Source of the DNA: Shewanella surugensis
GTDB lineage: Bacteria > Pseudomonadota > Gammaproteobacteria > Enterobacterales > Shewanellaceae
Direction of reading: 5' to 3'
NCBI RefSeq assembly: GCF_023284005.1
Contig: NZ_JAKIKS010000016.1
Location: 1 to 63,787, forward strand
Length of the DNA stretch: 63,787 nucleotides
The translations under genes were made by a program, and so were the position numbers. This document shows positions 1-9,441 of the stretch, in pieces. The notes beneath the pieces were generated by a model. The model had not been told where the DNA came from and searched no databases. It worked only from the letters and a program-made list of their open reading frames with translations. The number at the start of each line of letters is the position of its first letter. Position 1 is the first letter of the stretch.

Positions 1-102
1 CTCGTCAGCAAAGTAGCAAGCTACTTCCTGTTACCGCTCGACTTGCATGTGTTAGGCCTGCCGCCAGCGTTCAATCTGAGCCATGATCAAACTCTTCAAT
101 TA
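1..102 (-). rRNA. rrs: 16S ribosomal RNA, 5' end only (partial)
   Basis: The reverse complement carries the universal 16S 5' sequence (GAAGAGTTTGATCATGGCTC) followed by the stretch ending in ACACATGCAAGTCGAGCGG and the V1 loop. The gene runs off the left edge of the window. The mature 5' end is placed near 102 by comparison with the E. coli start (AAATTGAAGAG; here TAATTGAAGAG). It is transcribed leftwards from the P1 promoter near 561-588. Only about 100 nt are visible, so species-level identification is not possible from it. Confidence 0.97.
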
Positions 103-306
103 AAGTTTTTTGGTCCGAAGACCTGCTCAATGAATTCTGTTTTTCACTATCAAAAGATAATGAAGTTTACATATTGCTATGGTCACTCAGTGGTTCATCG
201 AGTTGTATTTTTGATTGCTTCAACACCCTTTACTCGAAAGTAAGTGGCTAGAAGCAATTTCGAATAAATCGACACCTGTGAGTGCCCACACAGATTTGCT
301 TGTCAT

Positions 307-320
307 ATTGTTAAAGAGCG
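307..320 (-). promoter_or_regulatory. rRNA leader boxA antitermination site
   Basis: The minus strand reads CGCTCTTTAACAAT, matching the boxA element of gammaproteobacterial rRNA leaders (core GCTCTTTAACAA), which binds NusB-NusE and supports antitermination. It lies in the leader about 200 nt before the mature 16S 5' end. Confidence 0.85.
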
Positions 321-560
321 TTGCTAGTATGAAAAACGAATTTTTCAGGTAGCTGCCTAAGACGCTAGGTCGTTGGCTTGAGGAAGCGTATTTTACGCAT
401 TTCTCAGTGTGCGTCAAGCGTTTTTTTAAGAAGTTTTTCAATGAGTAAAACTCGTATTAAAGTGTTACTATCTCAAACTAATTTAACGACTTGAATCGCT
501 TGCCACTGCTGCTGTTTCCTACTTGAGTAAGAAGCTGCTTTGCCGTGTCAGTGGTTGCGC

Positions 561-610
561 ATTATAGGGAGATTTACTCAGTGCGCAAGGGCTTTTTAAA
601 AATAAAGTAG
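561..610 (-). promoter_or_regulatory. rRNA operon P1 promoter with UP-like element
   Basis: On the minus strand a -35 TTGCGC (588-583) and a perfect -10 TATAAT (566-561) are separated by 16 nt, the short spacing typical of rrn P1. An A/T-rich stretch (about 592-610) lies directly upstream as an UP-like element. A GC-rich discriminator (GCGC) follows the -10, as expected for stringent control. The leader between here and the 16S gene (103-560) contains no convincing gene. The remaining 611-830 stretch, up to the RRM gene, shows nothing else that I can identify. Confidence 0.85.
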
Positions 611-830
611 CCATGTGCACACCTTTTATCCATTTTGCTTTTTTTTGGCGAAATCCCATACAATTTAGACCAAAAATGAGTAAATTGTCGTATCTTTAAG
701 ATGGTTAAAAGGTGACTAAAGTTTGTTTTTCCATCACTAGACTAGTTTCACGTTAAATAATTCATTACCATGTAGCAGTTGTTAACAGTTATTTATCAAT
801 TCATTCATTAACTCTTTAGAGATTATATAT

Positions 831-1289
831 ATGCAAAAGCCATTCTTTATTGTCTTGCTCATTGCCATTCTTGGTGCTCTCGCAATATACCTGCTTGCCC
901 CCGAGCTAAACGGTGCTATCGCTTTTTTCACTGGCGTAATTATTACTAGCGTCGTTTATTCTATTTCATCAAAATCAAGTTCAATGACATCAGACTCTGA
1001 AAAACCCTATACAGGGCCAACAATGACTCTTTATGTTGGGAACTTACCTTATCGTGTACATGAAGGAGAAGTAAAAGCCTTATTTGGAGAATATGGCCCC
1101 GTTAATTCTGTTCGCTTAGTTCGAGATCGAAAAACAGGTCGACGTAAAGGTTTTGGGTTTATTGAAATGTCTGAAGCCGGAGCGAAGAAAGCGATGAACA
1201 AACTAAACGAATTTGATTTCCAAGAAAGAACATTAAAAGTAAGAGAAGCAAAATCTCAAGATTCAGATAAAGCTGATTCAAGCGATTAA
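831..1289 (+). CDS. Membrane-anchored RRM-domain RNA-binding protein
   Basis: This is a 152-residue protein. Two hydrophobic segments (about residues 5-22 and 28-45) form an N-terminal hairpin in the inner membrane. A short Ser-rich linker leads to a single RRM fold at about 65-142. The RRM signatures are visible: RNP2 LYVGNL (67-72) and RNP1 RKGFGFIE (105-112). The tail is charged and Ser/Asp-rich, as in small bacterial RRM proteins. The RRM side should face the cytoplasm because both termini fall on the same side of the hairpin. The gene sits upstream of an rRNA operon, transcribed away from it, and converges on murI with a 43-nt gap. Small soluble RRM proteins are known in cyanobacteria and proteobacteria as cold-responsive RNA binders. 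A role here in RNA handling at the membrane is inference. Confidence 0.85.
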   Translation: MQKPFFIVLLIAILGALAIYLLAPELNGAIAFFTGVIITSVVYSISSKSSSMTSDSEKPYTGPTMTLYVGNLPYRVHEGEVKALFGEYGPVNSVRLVRDRKTGRRKGFGFIEMSEAGAKKAMNKLNEFDFQERTLKVREAKSQDSDKADSSD

Positions 1290-1332
1290 TCGTTTCTATA
1301 TCAACTTACTTGTATGTGTTTAAGACAAAGCT

Positions 1333-2118
1333 TTAGCCAATATGGAACTGACTAACATTAACAAACCCATCATTGGCTAATTTTCCTCTTAAACTGGGAG
1401 TAATCTCGGCCGCAGTATAAAAAGCGGTACAGAGCGGTTCATCAGAAAAGTTCATTTCATCACCCAGTAATGATTTGACTCTTGATGCTATGGCCTGCTC
1501 TGAATCCAATAACGTCACCTCTAAACCTAAGACTTGCTGTATTTCAGCTCTTAGTATTGGAAAATGCGTACAGCCCAGCACTAAGGTGTCAATGCTTGCA
1601 TTTTTGATTGGCTGTAATATGTGTTCAATAATGTGCTCATCAATCTCCCTACCCACAACTTTATCTTCCGCTAAAAGCACTAATTGAGAAGAACCAAACA
1701 AATAAACCTCACAATCACTTGCAAACTGCTCAATTAAATCATGAGTATAAATGCGTGTAATCGTAGCGGGTGTTGCAAGCAAGCCTATTTTCTTTGATCT
1801 TGAGTGCTCTGCAGCTGGTTTAATGGCTGGAACCACTCCGACAATAGGAATATTCAGCTGCTGCCTTAAAATCGGCAATACTAATGTACTCGCTGTATTG
1901 CACGCAACGACCACAAGAGAAGCATTCATTTGCTTCACGACTTGACTAATTAAGGTTACACAGCCTTCGACTAGATCTTGTTCATCCAATTCACCATAAG
2001 GTAAACGAGCATTATCGAATAAATAGCAATAAGTCGCCTGCGGCAAAACAGATTTTATTGCGTTAAGAACTGATAATCCGCCCATGCCAGAATCGAATAC
2101 TAAAATAGGTCCAGACAA
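1333..2118 (-). CDS. murI: Glutamate racemase MurI (TTG start)
   Basis: MurI interconverts L- and D-glutamate in the cytoplasm and supplies D-Glu for peptidoglycan. From the TTG codon at 2118 the protein is 261 residues, the family's normal length. The N-terminal loop FDSGMGGLSV and both catalytic cysteine motifs are present: ACNTAS (C73) and GCTHFP (C183). The open frame continues upstream to 2220 but adds a hydrophobic stretch foreign to the family. An AGAGGT ribosome site five nucleotides before the TTG supports the shorter start. murI lies close to an rRNA operon and converges with the RRM gene. Confidence 0.93.
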   Translation of the reverse strand: MSGPILVFDSGMGGLSVLNAIKSVLPQATYCYLFDNARLPYGELDEQDLVEGCVTLISQVVKQMNASLVVVACNTASTLVLPILRQQLNIPIVGVVPAIKPAAEHSRSKKIGLLATPATITRIYTHDLIEQFASDCEVYLFGSSQLVLLAEDKVVGREIDEHIIEHILQPIKNASIDTLVLGCTHFPILRAEIQQVLGLEVTLLDSEQAIASRVKSLLGDEMNFSDEPLCTAFYTAAEITPSLRGKLANDGFVNVSQFHIG

Positions 2119-2340
2119 TGCATACCTCTTAAATAAAGCATTAAAAAATGCAGTTTCCCACAACAGCGTCAAAATCAAAAGCAAGAAACGGGACTTTAAC
2201 AACTTATCGCATATCCACATGTTCTACGTTCCTTCAATGATGTGCCTTGAATGGAACAATTTGACAGGCTCTTAAACTCGCATATTCAAGCCACTTGGGT
2301 ATATAATTCCGCCCCAAATTAAGCCAATGATGATCAGTAT

Positions 2341-3438
2341 ATGAATTTAGCCGCAATGGATCCTACGACCTATGATGCGCAGCTCGAGCAAAAACGCGTC
2401 AAGCTGGCACAATTATTTAGCCACTTTGATACACCACAATTAGAAATATTTGCTTCCGAACCTGAACATTATCGAATGCGCGCTGAATTTCGTATATGGC
2501 ATGACGGTGATGACATGTACTATTACATGTTTGATAAGGCGCTTAATAGTAAGGTTCGCTGCGATCAATTTTTACCCGCCAGTAAACTGATCAATGAAGT
2601 CATGCCCATTTTAATTGAAAAATTAAAATCTAATACGCTATTACGCCACAAACTTTTTCAAATCGATTTTCTTTCAACACTCAGCGGCGAAATATTAGTA
2701 TCACTGCTTTATCATAAGCCATTAGATCAAGTATGGCAGCAAGAAGCTCAAACCTTAAAAACCGTTTTGGCCGAACAATTTACGCTCAATTTAATCGGTC
2801 GAGCACGTAAACAAAAAATCGTCATGGATAAAGATTTTGTTATTGAATCTTTAACTATCAATAACAAGCCACTGCAATATCATCAAATTGAAAATAGTTT
2901 TACACAACCCAATGGCAAGGTCTCTATCAAAATGCTCGAATGGGCCGTAGACGCCACTCAAAATAGCAGTGGTGATTTATTGGAACTGTATTGCGGTAAC
3001 GGCAACTTTTCAATTGCACTCGCACGAAATTTTAATAAAGTATTGGCCACCGAATTAGCTAAGCCATCGGTTGAGTCTGCACAATATAATATTAAAGCCA
3101 ATAACATCGATAACGTGCAGATTATTCGAATGTCAGCCGAAGACTTTACTGATGCAATGGCAAAAAAGAGAATATTTAGGCGTTTAGAGGGCATCAATTT
3201 AGATAGCTACGAGTGTAATACCATCTTTGTTGATCCCCCAAGAGCAGGTCTGGACGACAATACAATCAAATTAGTTCAGCAATATGAGCGCATTATTTAT
3301 ATCTCATGTAACCCTAATACGCTAATCGATAATTTAGCTGAGCTCAGTAAAACTCATCACATCAGCCGTTTTGCATTATTTGACCAATTTCCCTATACCG
3401 AACATATGGAATCGGGTCTATTGTTAGAAAAAAAATAA
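2341..3438 (+). CDS. trmA: tRNA (uracil-5-)-methyltransferase TrmA
   Basis: TrmA forms ribothymidine (m5U54) in the T-loop of tRNAs using S-adenosylmethionine. The 365-residue protein matches the E. coli enzyme in length. It shows the SAM-binding stretch [12 protein letters not shown], the VDPPRAGLD motif, the catalytic nucleophile in ISCNP (C323) and the general-base glutamate in HMESG (E357). These positions agree within one residue with E. coli C324 and E358. The upstream TTGGGTATATAAT at about 2295-2307 could include a -10 hexamer. It is followed convergently by fabR. Confidence 0.96.
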   Translation: MNLAAMDPTTYDAQLEQKRVKLAQLFSHFDTPQLEIFASEPEHYRMRAEFRIWHDGDDMYYYMFDKALNSKVRCDQFLPASKLINEVMPILIEKLKSNTLLRHKLFQIDFLSTLSGEILVSLLYHKPLDQVWQQEAQTLKTVLAEQFTLNLIGRARKQKIVMDKDFVIESLTINNKPLQYHQIENSFTQPNGKVSIKMLEWAVDATQNSSGDLLELYCGNGNFSIALARNFNKVLATELAKPSVESAQYNIKANNIDNVQIIRMSAEDFTDAMAKKRIFRRLEGINLDSYECNTIFVDPPRAGLDDNTIKLVQQYERIIYISCNPNTLIDNLAELSKTHHISRFALFDQFPYTEHMESGLLLEKK

Positions 3439-3479
3439 TTAATGAAAACGCATCCTAAGGTTTACTGTTCAGTTTAAGC

Positions 3480-4100
3480 TCAACTGACCTTAGGAAGCTG
3501 CTTTTTTTGTAAAGCTTCAGCACCTTTTGCTACCATACGCAGCTGTACCACCAGCTGATCGGCTAATTTTTTTCGCTCAACTCGTTTCATATCTAATGCG
3601 GCCGCCCCCGCATTAAACACTAAAGTCACTAGCGATTCTGCTTGCACTCTCGCTAACGCAGGGTGACGTTGAGTTGTTGATTCTGTGTAATGGGTTAATT
3701 CAGATATAAAATGTTCAATTTCACGCGCCACCGCTCCACGAAAAGGTGCAGATGTACCAGAACGTTCATGCAGTAAAATACGAAAAACATTAGGATTAGA
3801 CTCCAACACCTCCATGAAAGTATCAACAGAAATACGGATCACACTTCCTCCCGCTTCAGCCCGTTGACGCCCTTTGCGCATCATCTGCCTTAACGTCAAT
3901 CCTCCTTCATCTACCATGGTTAACCCTAACTCATTCATATCTTTAAAATGACGGTAAAAGGAAGTAGGCGCTATATTGGCTTCTCTAGCAACTTCTCGCA
4001 AACTCAAACTTGAAAAACTGCGTTCGGCGCTTAATTGATTAAAAGCTGCATCAACTAACGCGCGACGAGTTTTCTCTTTTTGCAATGCTCTAATGCCCAT
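3480..4100 (-). CDS. fabR: TetR-family repressor of unsaturated fatty acid synthesis, FabR
   Basis: The protein is 206 residues from the ATG at 4100. Its start ([16 protein letters not shown]) and helix-turn-helix ([20 protein letters not shown]) closely match E. coli FabR as I know it. FabR senses the balance of saturated and unsaturated acyl thioesters and represses genes for unsaturated fatty acid formation. The open frame extends to 4184, but the extra residues are hydrophobic and unlike FabR. The gene is divergent from the acyl desaturase, with a palindromic candidate operator between them, so control of the desaturase and possibly of fabR itself is likely. Confidence 0.93.
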   Translation of the reverse strand: MGIRALQKEKTRRALVDAAFNQLSAERSFSSLSLREVAREANIAPTSFYRHFKDMNELGLTMVDEGGLTLRQMMRKGRQRAEAGGSVIRISVDTFMEVLESNPNVFRILLHERSGTSAPFRGAVAREIEHFISELTHYTESTTQRHPALARVQAESLVTLVFNAGAAALDMKRVERKKLADQLVVQLRMVAKGAEALQKKQLPKVS

Positions 4101-4203
4101 ACTGGATCCGCTAACCAAACATATAAAGCGGATAATACCGTTTTTTACAGTAAAACGCAGCAATAGAAGAAACCTTGACCCCAACCACGAAGCACGTTAA
4201 ATT

Positions 4204-4221
4204 AGCTTACACATGTAAGCT
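4204..4221. promoter_or_regulatory. Candidate FabR operator between fabR and the desaturase
   Basis: The half-sites AGCTTACA and TGTAAGCT face each other across a 2-nt centre, giving an 18-bp inverted repeat. It resembles the FabR palindrome described in E. coli (AGCGTACA-type half-sites). It lies 24 bp before the desaturase start and about 100 bp before the fabR start, as expected for a shared operator. Binding is inferred. Confidence 0.75.
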
Positions 4222-4245
4222 CAAAATAAAGTTGATAGAGACGTA

Positions 4246-5352
4246 ATGAAAAAACCTCCTTTAATTTGGACCAATGTCAGTTTATTTACCCTCACCTTCG
4301 TTGGTGCTGTCATTTTGGTACCTTGGTATGCAATGACTCAGGGGTTTCAAACTTCAGAGTGGATTGCCTTTGTTGTACTGCTTTTTGCCAGCGGCATGTC
4401 AATCACTGGGGGTTATCATAGATTATGGTCTCATCGCACTTATAAAGCCCATGCTGCAATCCGTTTCTTATATGCACTAGGTGGTGCATTGGCAATACAA
4501 AACAGCGTATTGCATTGGTCATCCGATCACCGTATTCACCATAAGCATGTCGATAATAATGATAAAGATCCCTACTCCGCTAAAAAGGGATTCTGGTACA
4601 GCCATATCGGTTGGATGCTAAGAGAATATCAAGCTCATCGCTATAATGACTATAAAAATGTTCGTGATTTACAAAACGATAAAATCGTTATGTGGCAACA
4701 TAAATACTATTTACCCTTAATGTTAACCATGAATATTGGATTACCTCTCCTACTTGGCTGGTTAAGCGGAAATATGCTAGGTATGTTCTTACTAGCGGGA
4801 TTATTAAGATTAGTCGTCAGCCATCACTTCACTTTTTTTATCAACTCACTGGCTCATTTTTGGGGTAAGCAAACGTATACTGATAAAAATACAGCAAAGG
4901 ATAATGCCTTGGTTGCATTATTAACTTATGGTGAGGGATATCATAATTTCCATCATATTTTTGAAAATGATTATCGCAACGGCATTAAATGGTGGCATTA
5001 CGATCCAACAAAATGGATGATTAATACCTTCGCAAAAATAGGACTAGTCAGCCAATTACGTATGGTTCCCCAAGAGCGTATCGAAAGCGCAAAGCTACAG
5101 ATGCAATTGCAAAAAACTCAGCATAAAATTGCGCACTTACCTAACCGTGAAGAAATTTTGGCTATCATTCAATCCGAATATGACATCATGAAAAGTCATT
5201 TGGTGGAATATTACGAAGTGAAGAAAGTACTGATTGAAGCTAAACGAAAACAATTGGTTGACGATCAATTAATGAATCAGGTCCAAGATCTTAAAGCCCG
5301 TTGGCAACAACAAAAGAAAAACTGGCGAGTACTCACATCGATTTACGTTTAA
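4246..5352 (+). CDS. Acyl-CoA/acyl-lipid delta-9 fatty acid desaturase
   Basis: This is an integral-membrane di-iron desaturase of 368 residues. The three histidine boxes are visible: HRLWSH (58-63), HRIHHKH (95-101) and HNFHH (233-237), with hydrophobic segments between them. The family introduces a cis double bond into acyl chains with O2 and an electron donor, which increases membrane fluidity in the cold. After the fold, about residues 275-360 form a charged, probably coiled-coil tail (KLQMQLQKTQHKI onwards). The AGAGACGT upstream can act as ribosome site. Divergence from fabR and the operator-like palindrome suggest repression by FabR. Confidence 0.92.
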   Translation: MKKPPLIWTNVSLFTLTFVGAVILVPWYAMTQGFQTSEWIAFVVLLFASGMSITGGYHRLWSHRTYKAHAAIRFLYALGGALAIQNSVLHWSSDHRIHHKHVDNNDKDPYSAKKGFWYSHIGWMLREYQAHRYNDYKNVRDLQNDKIVMWQHKYYLPLMLTMNIGLPLLLGWLSGNMLGMFLLAGLLRLVVSHHFTFFINSLAHFWGKQTYTDKNTAKDNALVALLTYGEGYHNFHHIFENDYRNGIKWWHYDPTKWMINTFAKIGLVSQLRMVPQERIESAKLQMQLQKTQHKIAHLPNREEILAIIQSEYDIMKSHLVEYYEVKKVLIEAKRKQLVDDQLMNQVQDLKARWQQQKKNWRVLTSIYV

Positions 5353-5446
5353 CACTAAGAAAACCCGCATATTAATGCATCTGGCTAGTATTCAAACTAA
5401 CCAGCCCCTTATATGATACTTACAAATATCATATAAGGGCCTAATG

Positions 5447-6487
5447 ATGCAGGATACTGAAATAAGACTGACACAATATAGCCATGGCGCAGGCTGTGGC
5501 TGTAAAATATCCCCCACAGTATTAAGTACAATTCTGGCCTCAAAGCTCCCCATTTTTCAAGATCCTAATGTCATTGTCGGTCACCAAAGTCGTGACGACG
5601 CTGCCGTTTATCAGCTCAATGAGACTACCGGTATCATCAGTACCACTGATTTTTTTATGCCCATTGTTGACGATCCTTTCACCTTTGGGCGCATAGCCGC
5701 AACCAATGCCATTAGTGATATTTATGCCATGGGGGGGCAACCTATCATGGCAATTGCCATTTTAGGCTGGCCAATTAACAAGCTCTCTCCTGAAACAGCA
5801 CAACGTGTCGTCGACGGTGGCCGCCAAGCCTGCAAGGACGCAGGTATCATGCTTGCAGGAGGGCACAGCATTGACTCTCCAGAACCTATTTTTGGCCTTG
5901 CCGTGAGTGGACAAATCGCCCTAAATAAACTCAAAAAAAATAATACCGCTAAGGCTGGGGATAAACTCTATCTGACTAAACCATTAGGCATTGGTATTTT
6001 AACCACCGCGCAAAAACAGCAAAAACTAGCCAAAAACGATCAACACATCGCTATCGATGCCATGTGTCAACTCAATGATATTGGTCCTATTATTGCGGAT
6101 ATTAATGGGGTCAATGCCATGACCGATGTGACTGGGTTTGGACTCGCTGGCCACCTGTTAGAGATGTGCCAAGGTTCAAATCTCAAAGCAATACTCAATA
6201 CATCAAGCTTGCCTAGCCTTCCTCGAGTCTATGATTATATTCAAATGGGCTGTATTCCTGGTGGAACACAAAGAAATTACAGTAGCTATTGCGAACACTT
6301 ACCCACACTCACTAATACACAAAAAGCCATTATATGCGATCCACAAACCAGTGGCGGCTTATTAGTCGCCGTCAGTCAAGATGCAGAACAGGCCCTCACA
6401 CACGTACTTGAAAAACATCAATTGCCGATCCACTGCATAGGCCAACTATCTTCTGCCGCTGCAACTCACACAATAAGTTTAATTTAA
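5447..6487 (+). CDS. selD: Selenide, water dikinase SelD
   Basis: SelD makes selenophosphate from selenide and ATP. The N-terminal motif HGAGCGCK carries the catalytic C17 and K20, numbered from the ATG at 5447 and identical to E. coli numbering. An ATG one codon earlier (5444) is an alternative start. The ATP-binding features [16 protein letters not shown] and AGGHSID are present. The gene ends TAATG, so its stop overlaps the mnmH start and the two are translationally coupled. Here selenophosphate is delivered to the tRNA 2-selenouridine synthase. No selA or selB is in the window. Confidence 0.96.
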   Translation: MQDTEIRLTQYSHGAGCGCKISPTVLSTILASKLPIFQDPNVIVGHQSRDDAAVYQLNETTGIISTTDFFMPIVDDPFTFGRIAATNAISDIYAMGGQPIMAIAILGWPINKLSPETAQRVVDGGRQACKDAGIMLAGGHSIDSPEPIFGLAVSGQIALNKLKKNNTAKAGDKLYLTKPLGIGILTTAQKQQKLAKNDQHIAIDAMCQLNDIGPIIADINGVNAMTDVTGFGLAGHLLEMCQGSNLKAILNTSSLPSLPRVYDYIQMGCIPGGTQRNYSSYCEHLPTLTNTQKAIICDPQTSGGLLVAVSQDAEQALTHVLEKHQLPIHCIGQLSSAAATHTISLI

Positions 6488-7587
6488 TGCTTATTGACCC
6501 TATCCCCTCCTCCAGCTATCCGTCTATTTTCATCAATGATCACCCTCTCATCGATGTAAGATCGCCCATAGAATTTAACAAAGGTGCCTTTCCTCACAGT
6601 TGTAATCATTATTTGATCCATGATAATGAACGTGAGCTTATTGGCACTTGCTATAAAAAACATGGACAGGCGGCAGCCATAAATCTTGGCCACTCGCTCA
6701 TCAAGGGAGAGTTAAAGCAGCAGCGTACCGATAACTGGCTTCACTCTTTAAAAAAAAAACCTAATGCATACCTTTATTGTTTTAGGGGCGGATTACGTTC
6801 GCAATTAAGTCAGCAATGGCTAAAAGAAGCGGGCTACTCAGTTCCTTACATTGAAGGAGGATATAAAGCCATGAGACAGTTTTTAATCCGTTCAACTGAG
6901 ACAATAAGCCAGAGCCAACCTTTACTCATTCTCAGTGGCTCTACGGGAAGTGGAAAAACAGAGTTGTTATCGCGGCGTAAAAATACTGTCGATCTTGAGG
7001 CTATAGCTCACCATAGAGGTTCCAGTTTTGGTCAGCATTATGGTGCACAACCCAGTCAGATAAACTTTGAAAACACATTAGCCATTACATTACTCAAACG
7101 CCAAATCAATTCACCTGCTTATTTACTATTAGAAGATGAAAGTTATCTCATCGGCCGCTCAGCTATTCCAAAATGTTTTTATGTAAAAATGCAATCAGCC
7201 AATGTCCTTGTACTTGAAGAAACAGAGGAGAATCGCATATCGAGGATAGTTAAAGAATATGTGATTAACATGCGGAAAGAATTTATTGCTCGTTTAGGGT
7301 GCACAAACGGGATCGAGGCATTCCAACAATATTTAAGACATGGGATCAGGCAAATAAAAAAACGATTAGGCGGAAAGCTCCATGATGAACTGCAAAATGC
7401 GCTCGAACATGCTTGTAAACAACACGAAAGTAAAAATACACCCGATGGTCATAGAGTGTGGATTGCACACTTACTTGAGCAATATTATGATCCCATGTAT
7501 CGATATCAACTCAATAAAAAAAGTCACAAGATCATTTTTCAAGGATCTCATCAAGCGATACATCAATGGCTAGATGATAACTTATGA
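6487..7587 (+). CDS. mnmH: tRNA 2-selenouridine synthase MnmH (SelU/YbbB)
   Basis: MnmH exchanges sulfur for selenium at the wobble 2-thiouridine of certain tRNAs, through a geranylated intermediate. The 366-residue protein has an N-terminal rhodanese domain with the active cysteine in YCFRGG (C98) and a C-terminal P-loop domain with GSTGSGKT (151-158). Both agree with the family's layout. The start codon overlaps the selD stop. The gene converges with the downstream MFS gene, the two stops overlapping by 6 nt. Confidence 0.95.
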   Translation: MLIDPIPSSSYPSIFINDHPLIDVRSPIEFNKGAFPHSCNHYLIHDNERELIGTCYKKHGQAAAINLGHSLIKGELKQQRTDNWLHSLKKKPNAYLYCFRGGLRSQLSQQWLKEAGYSVPYIEGGYKAMRQFLIRSTETISQSQPLLILSGSTGSGKTELLSRRKNTVDLEAIAHHRGSSFGQHYGAQPSQINFENTLAITLLKRQINSPAYLLLEDESYLIGRSAIPKCFYVKMQSANVLVLEETEENRISRIVKEYVINMRKEFIARLGCTNGIEAFQQYLRHGIRQIKKRLGGKLHDELQNALEHACKQHESKNTPDGHRVWIAHLLEQYYDPMYRYQLNKKSHKIIFQGSHQAIHQWLDDNL

Positions 7588-9288
7588 TACAATATCAAGC
7601 TCAACTAAGCTTCGAAACGCTAACGCTTCTGTGGCCTTGAGCCTCACCGATAATTTAGGAGGCTGAATTTTCATGTCAGAAAACAATACATGAAACTCAA
7701 CATCTTTAATGACCACCCAATCGCCGGCATCTAAGTCTTTCATCAACAGGCTATCGATCGAAGGCTGCTCTGACTCTAATGCTTCAGAGACCAATATATA
7801 ATTTAAATGTCGAGATAACCATGCATTAAAACCAACTTCATTTTGATGATTATCACTGACAAAAAACATGTTTCTTCCGCTCATTCCCTGTAATATCACT
7901 CGCTCTATTGTTGATAAATCACGATCGACCAACAGTACGGCACCTCCACCCACTAATTGATCGAGTCCTTTTATCTTTATCTGTAGAAAAAGGTGCCGAA
8001 TGACATAACCCACACAAGCAAAGATAAAACTGGGGAATGCCCAAATAAGATAAGCTAATACGAGTACATTTAATGCCGCTAAGAGTAAAAAGAGCTGTAA
8101 AATACTCCAAGAAAGAGCCCCTAACAACACCATAGAAAGCACAGCCGATCCAATCATAAACACGGCATTAATGATATTATTGACCGCTATAGCTTGTGCG
8201 CAATGCCCTTGCTTAGATTTAACTTGAATAAAAGCATATAAAGGAACAATGAATAACCCGCTACTCACGCCAATCATAAACAAATCAAATATCACTCTAT
8301 AGTGTCCCCCCTCCGAAATGAAGGAAATGGCACTATAAGGCGTACCGGAATGTGGTTCAAGTAACGTCACAGCCCAAGGCAGATCAATCCCAAATAAAGT
8401 GAGCCCAATCACGCCAACCAAAGAAATACCCAGCTCAACCTGCCCAAATGAAAGACGTCCACATATCAGCGAACCTATTCCAATTCCCATTGAAAATAAT
8501 AATAAAAGTAAAGATACAACCGTCGCATCACCTTGAAGATTAACTTTAGAAAAGTTGGGGAACTGAGTGAGATAAGTCGCGCCTAAAAACCAAAACCAGC
8601 TGATAACAATAATACTCGCCCATATGGCAGGCGTTTTTCTCACCTCTTTAACCATCCGCCAACCACCAGAAAAAGGTGCAAACTTCACTTTATGATGAGC
8701 GGAAATAGGGGGCACGGAAGGGATCATGACACTGGACGCGTAACCTATCACTGCCACCCCAAAAACCAATCCCGCCGATAACCACCCATTTGGATCATTT
8801 TCAACAATCAGACCCGCACAAAGGGTCCCCACTAAAATGGCAATAAACGTGCCTAACTCGACCCAAGCATTTCCTTTGATTAATTCATGTTCATATAAAG
8901 CGCGTGGTAAAATAGAATATTTAACCGGACCAAAATAGGTAGATTGTGTCCCTGTCAAAAACAACAGTAACAACATAACAAGGTAGCTTTGAGTCAAAAT
9001 AGCCACCATAGCACAAGCCATAATCACTATTTCTAATAACTTCAACCGCCTTATTAATAAGGCCTTATCGATATGATCGGCGATCAATCCCGCATGAGCA
9101 GAGAACAATAAAAAAGGAAAAATAAACAAGCCCGCCGCCAAATTAACAAATAAATTAACACTGATAGGCAAATGCTCAACTTGAGAGTAAGTCACCATGA
9201 GCAAAAGAATATTTTTGTATAAATTATCGTTAAGGGCACCTAAACATTGAGTCACAAAATAGGGGAGAAAGCGACGAGTAGCAATCAT
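7582..9288 (-). CDS. LplT-like MFS transporter with C-terminal extension
   Basis: This is a 568-residue membrane protein. The first roughly 400 residues form about 12 hydrophobic segments of the major facilitator fold, with LplT-like traits such as the start FLPYFVTQCLGALNDNLYKN and YFGPVKYSILP. LplT flips lysophospholipids inward for reacylation. In many relatives the transporter is fused to a PlsC acyltransferase and an AMP-binding ligase (Aas). Here the soluble tail of about 150 residues (about 420-568) lacks a recognisable HxxxxD acyltransferase motif and the AMP-binding domain is absent. It may be a reduced fusion, or a distinct domain. Substrate is inferred from the family. Confidence 0.8.
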   Translation of the reverse strand: MIATRRFLPYFVTQCLGALNDNLYKNILLLMVTYSQVEHLPISVNLFVNLAAGLFIFPFLLFSAHAGLIADHIDKALLIRRLKLLEIVIMACAMVAILTQSYLVMLLLLFLTGTQSTYFGPVKYSILPRALYEHELIKGNAWVELGTFIAILVGTLCAGLIVENDPNGWLSAGLVFGVAVIGYASSVMIPSVPPISAHHKVKFAPFSGGWRMVKEVRKTPAIWASIIVISWFWFLGATYLTQFPNFSKVNLQGDATVVSLLLLLFSMGIGIGSLICGRLSFGQVELGISLVGVIGLTLFGIDLPWAVTLLEPHSGTPYSAISFISEGGHYRVIFDLFMIGVSSGLFIVPLYAFIQVKSKQGHCAQAIAVNNIINAVFMIGSAVLSMVLLGALSWSILQLFLLLAALNVLVLAYLIWAFPSFIFACVGYVIRHLFLQIKIKGLDQLVGGGAVLLVDRDLSTIERVILQGMSGRNMFFVSDNHQNEVGFNAWLSRHLNYILVSEALESEQPSIDSLLMKDLDAGDWVVIKDVEFHVLFSDMKIQPPKLSVRLKATEALAFRSLVELDIVS

Positions 9289-9441
9289 AACGATAATCCT
9301 TTTATCCTCAACTTAGTTGAAGATGCATATTTTCAGAGCGCATGAAACTGCTCAATTCAAGACGCATCATTGAAAGAATGTAGTCATCTCAGTGGCCAAT
9401 CACTCACTTAAGAATATTGTTCTACTCAAACCACGCAAATA

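Noticed and set aside
1475..1945. Two open frames opposite murI
   Set aside because: They overlap the conserved MurI coding sequence and show no domain or ribosome site.
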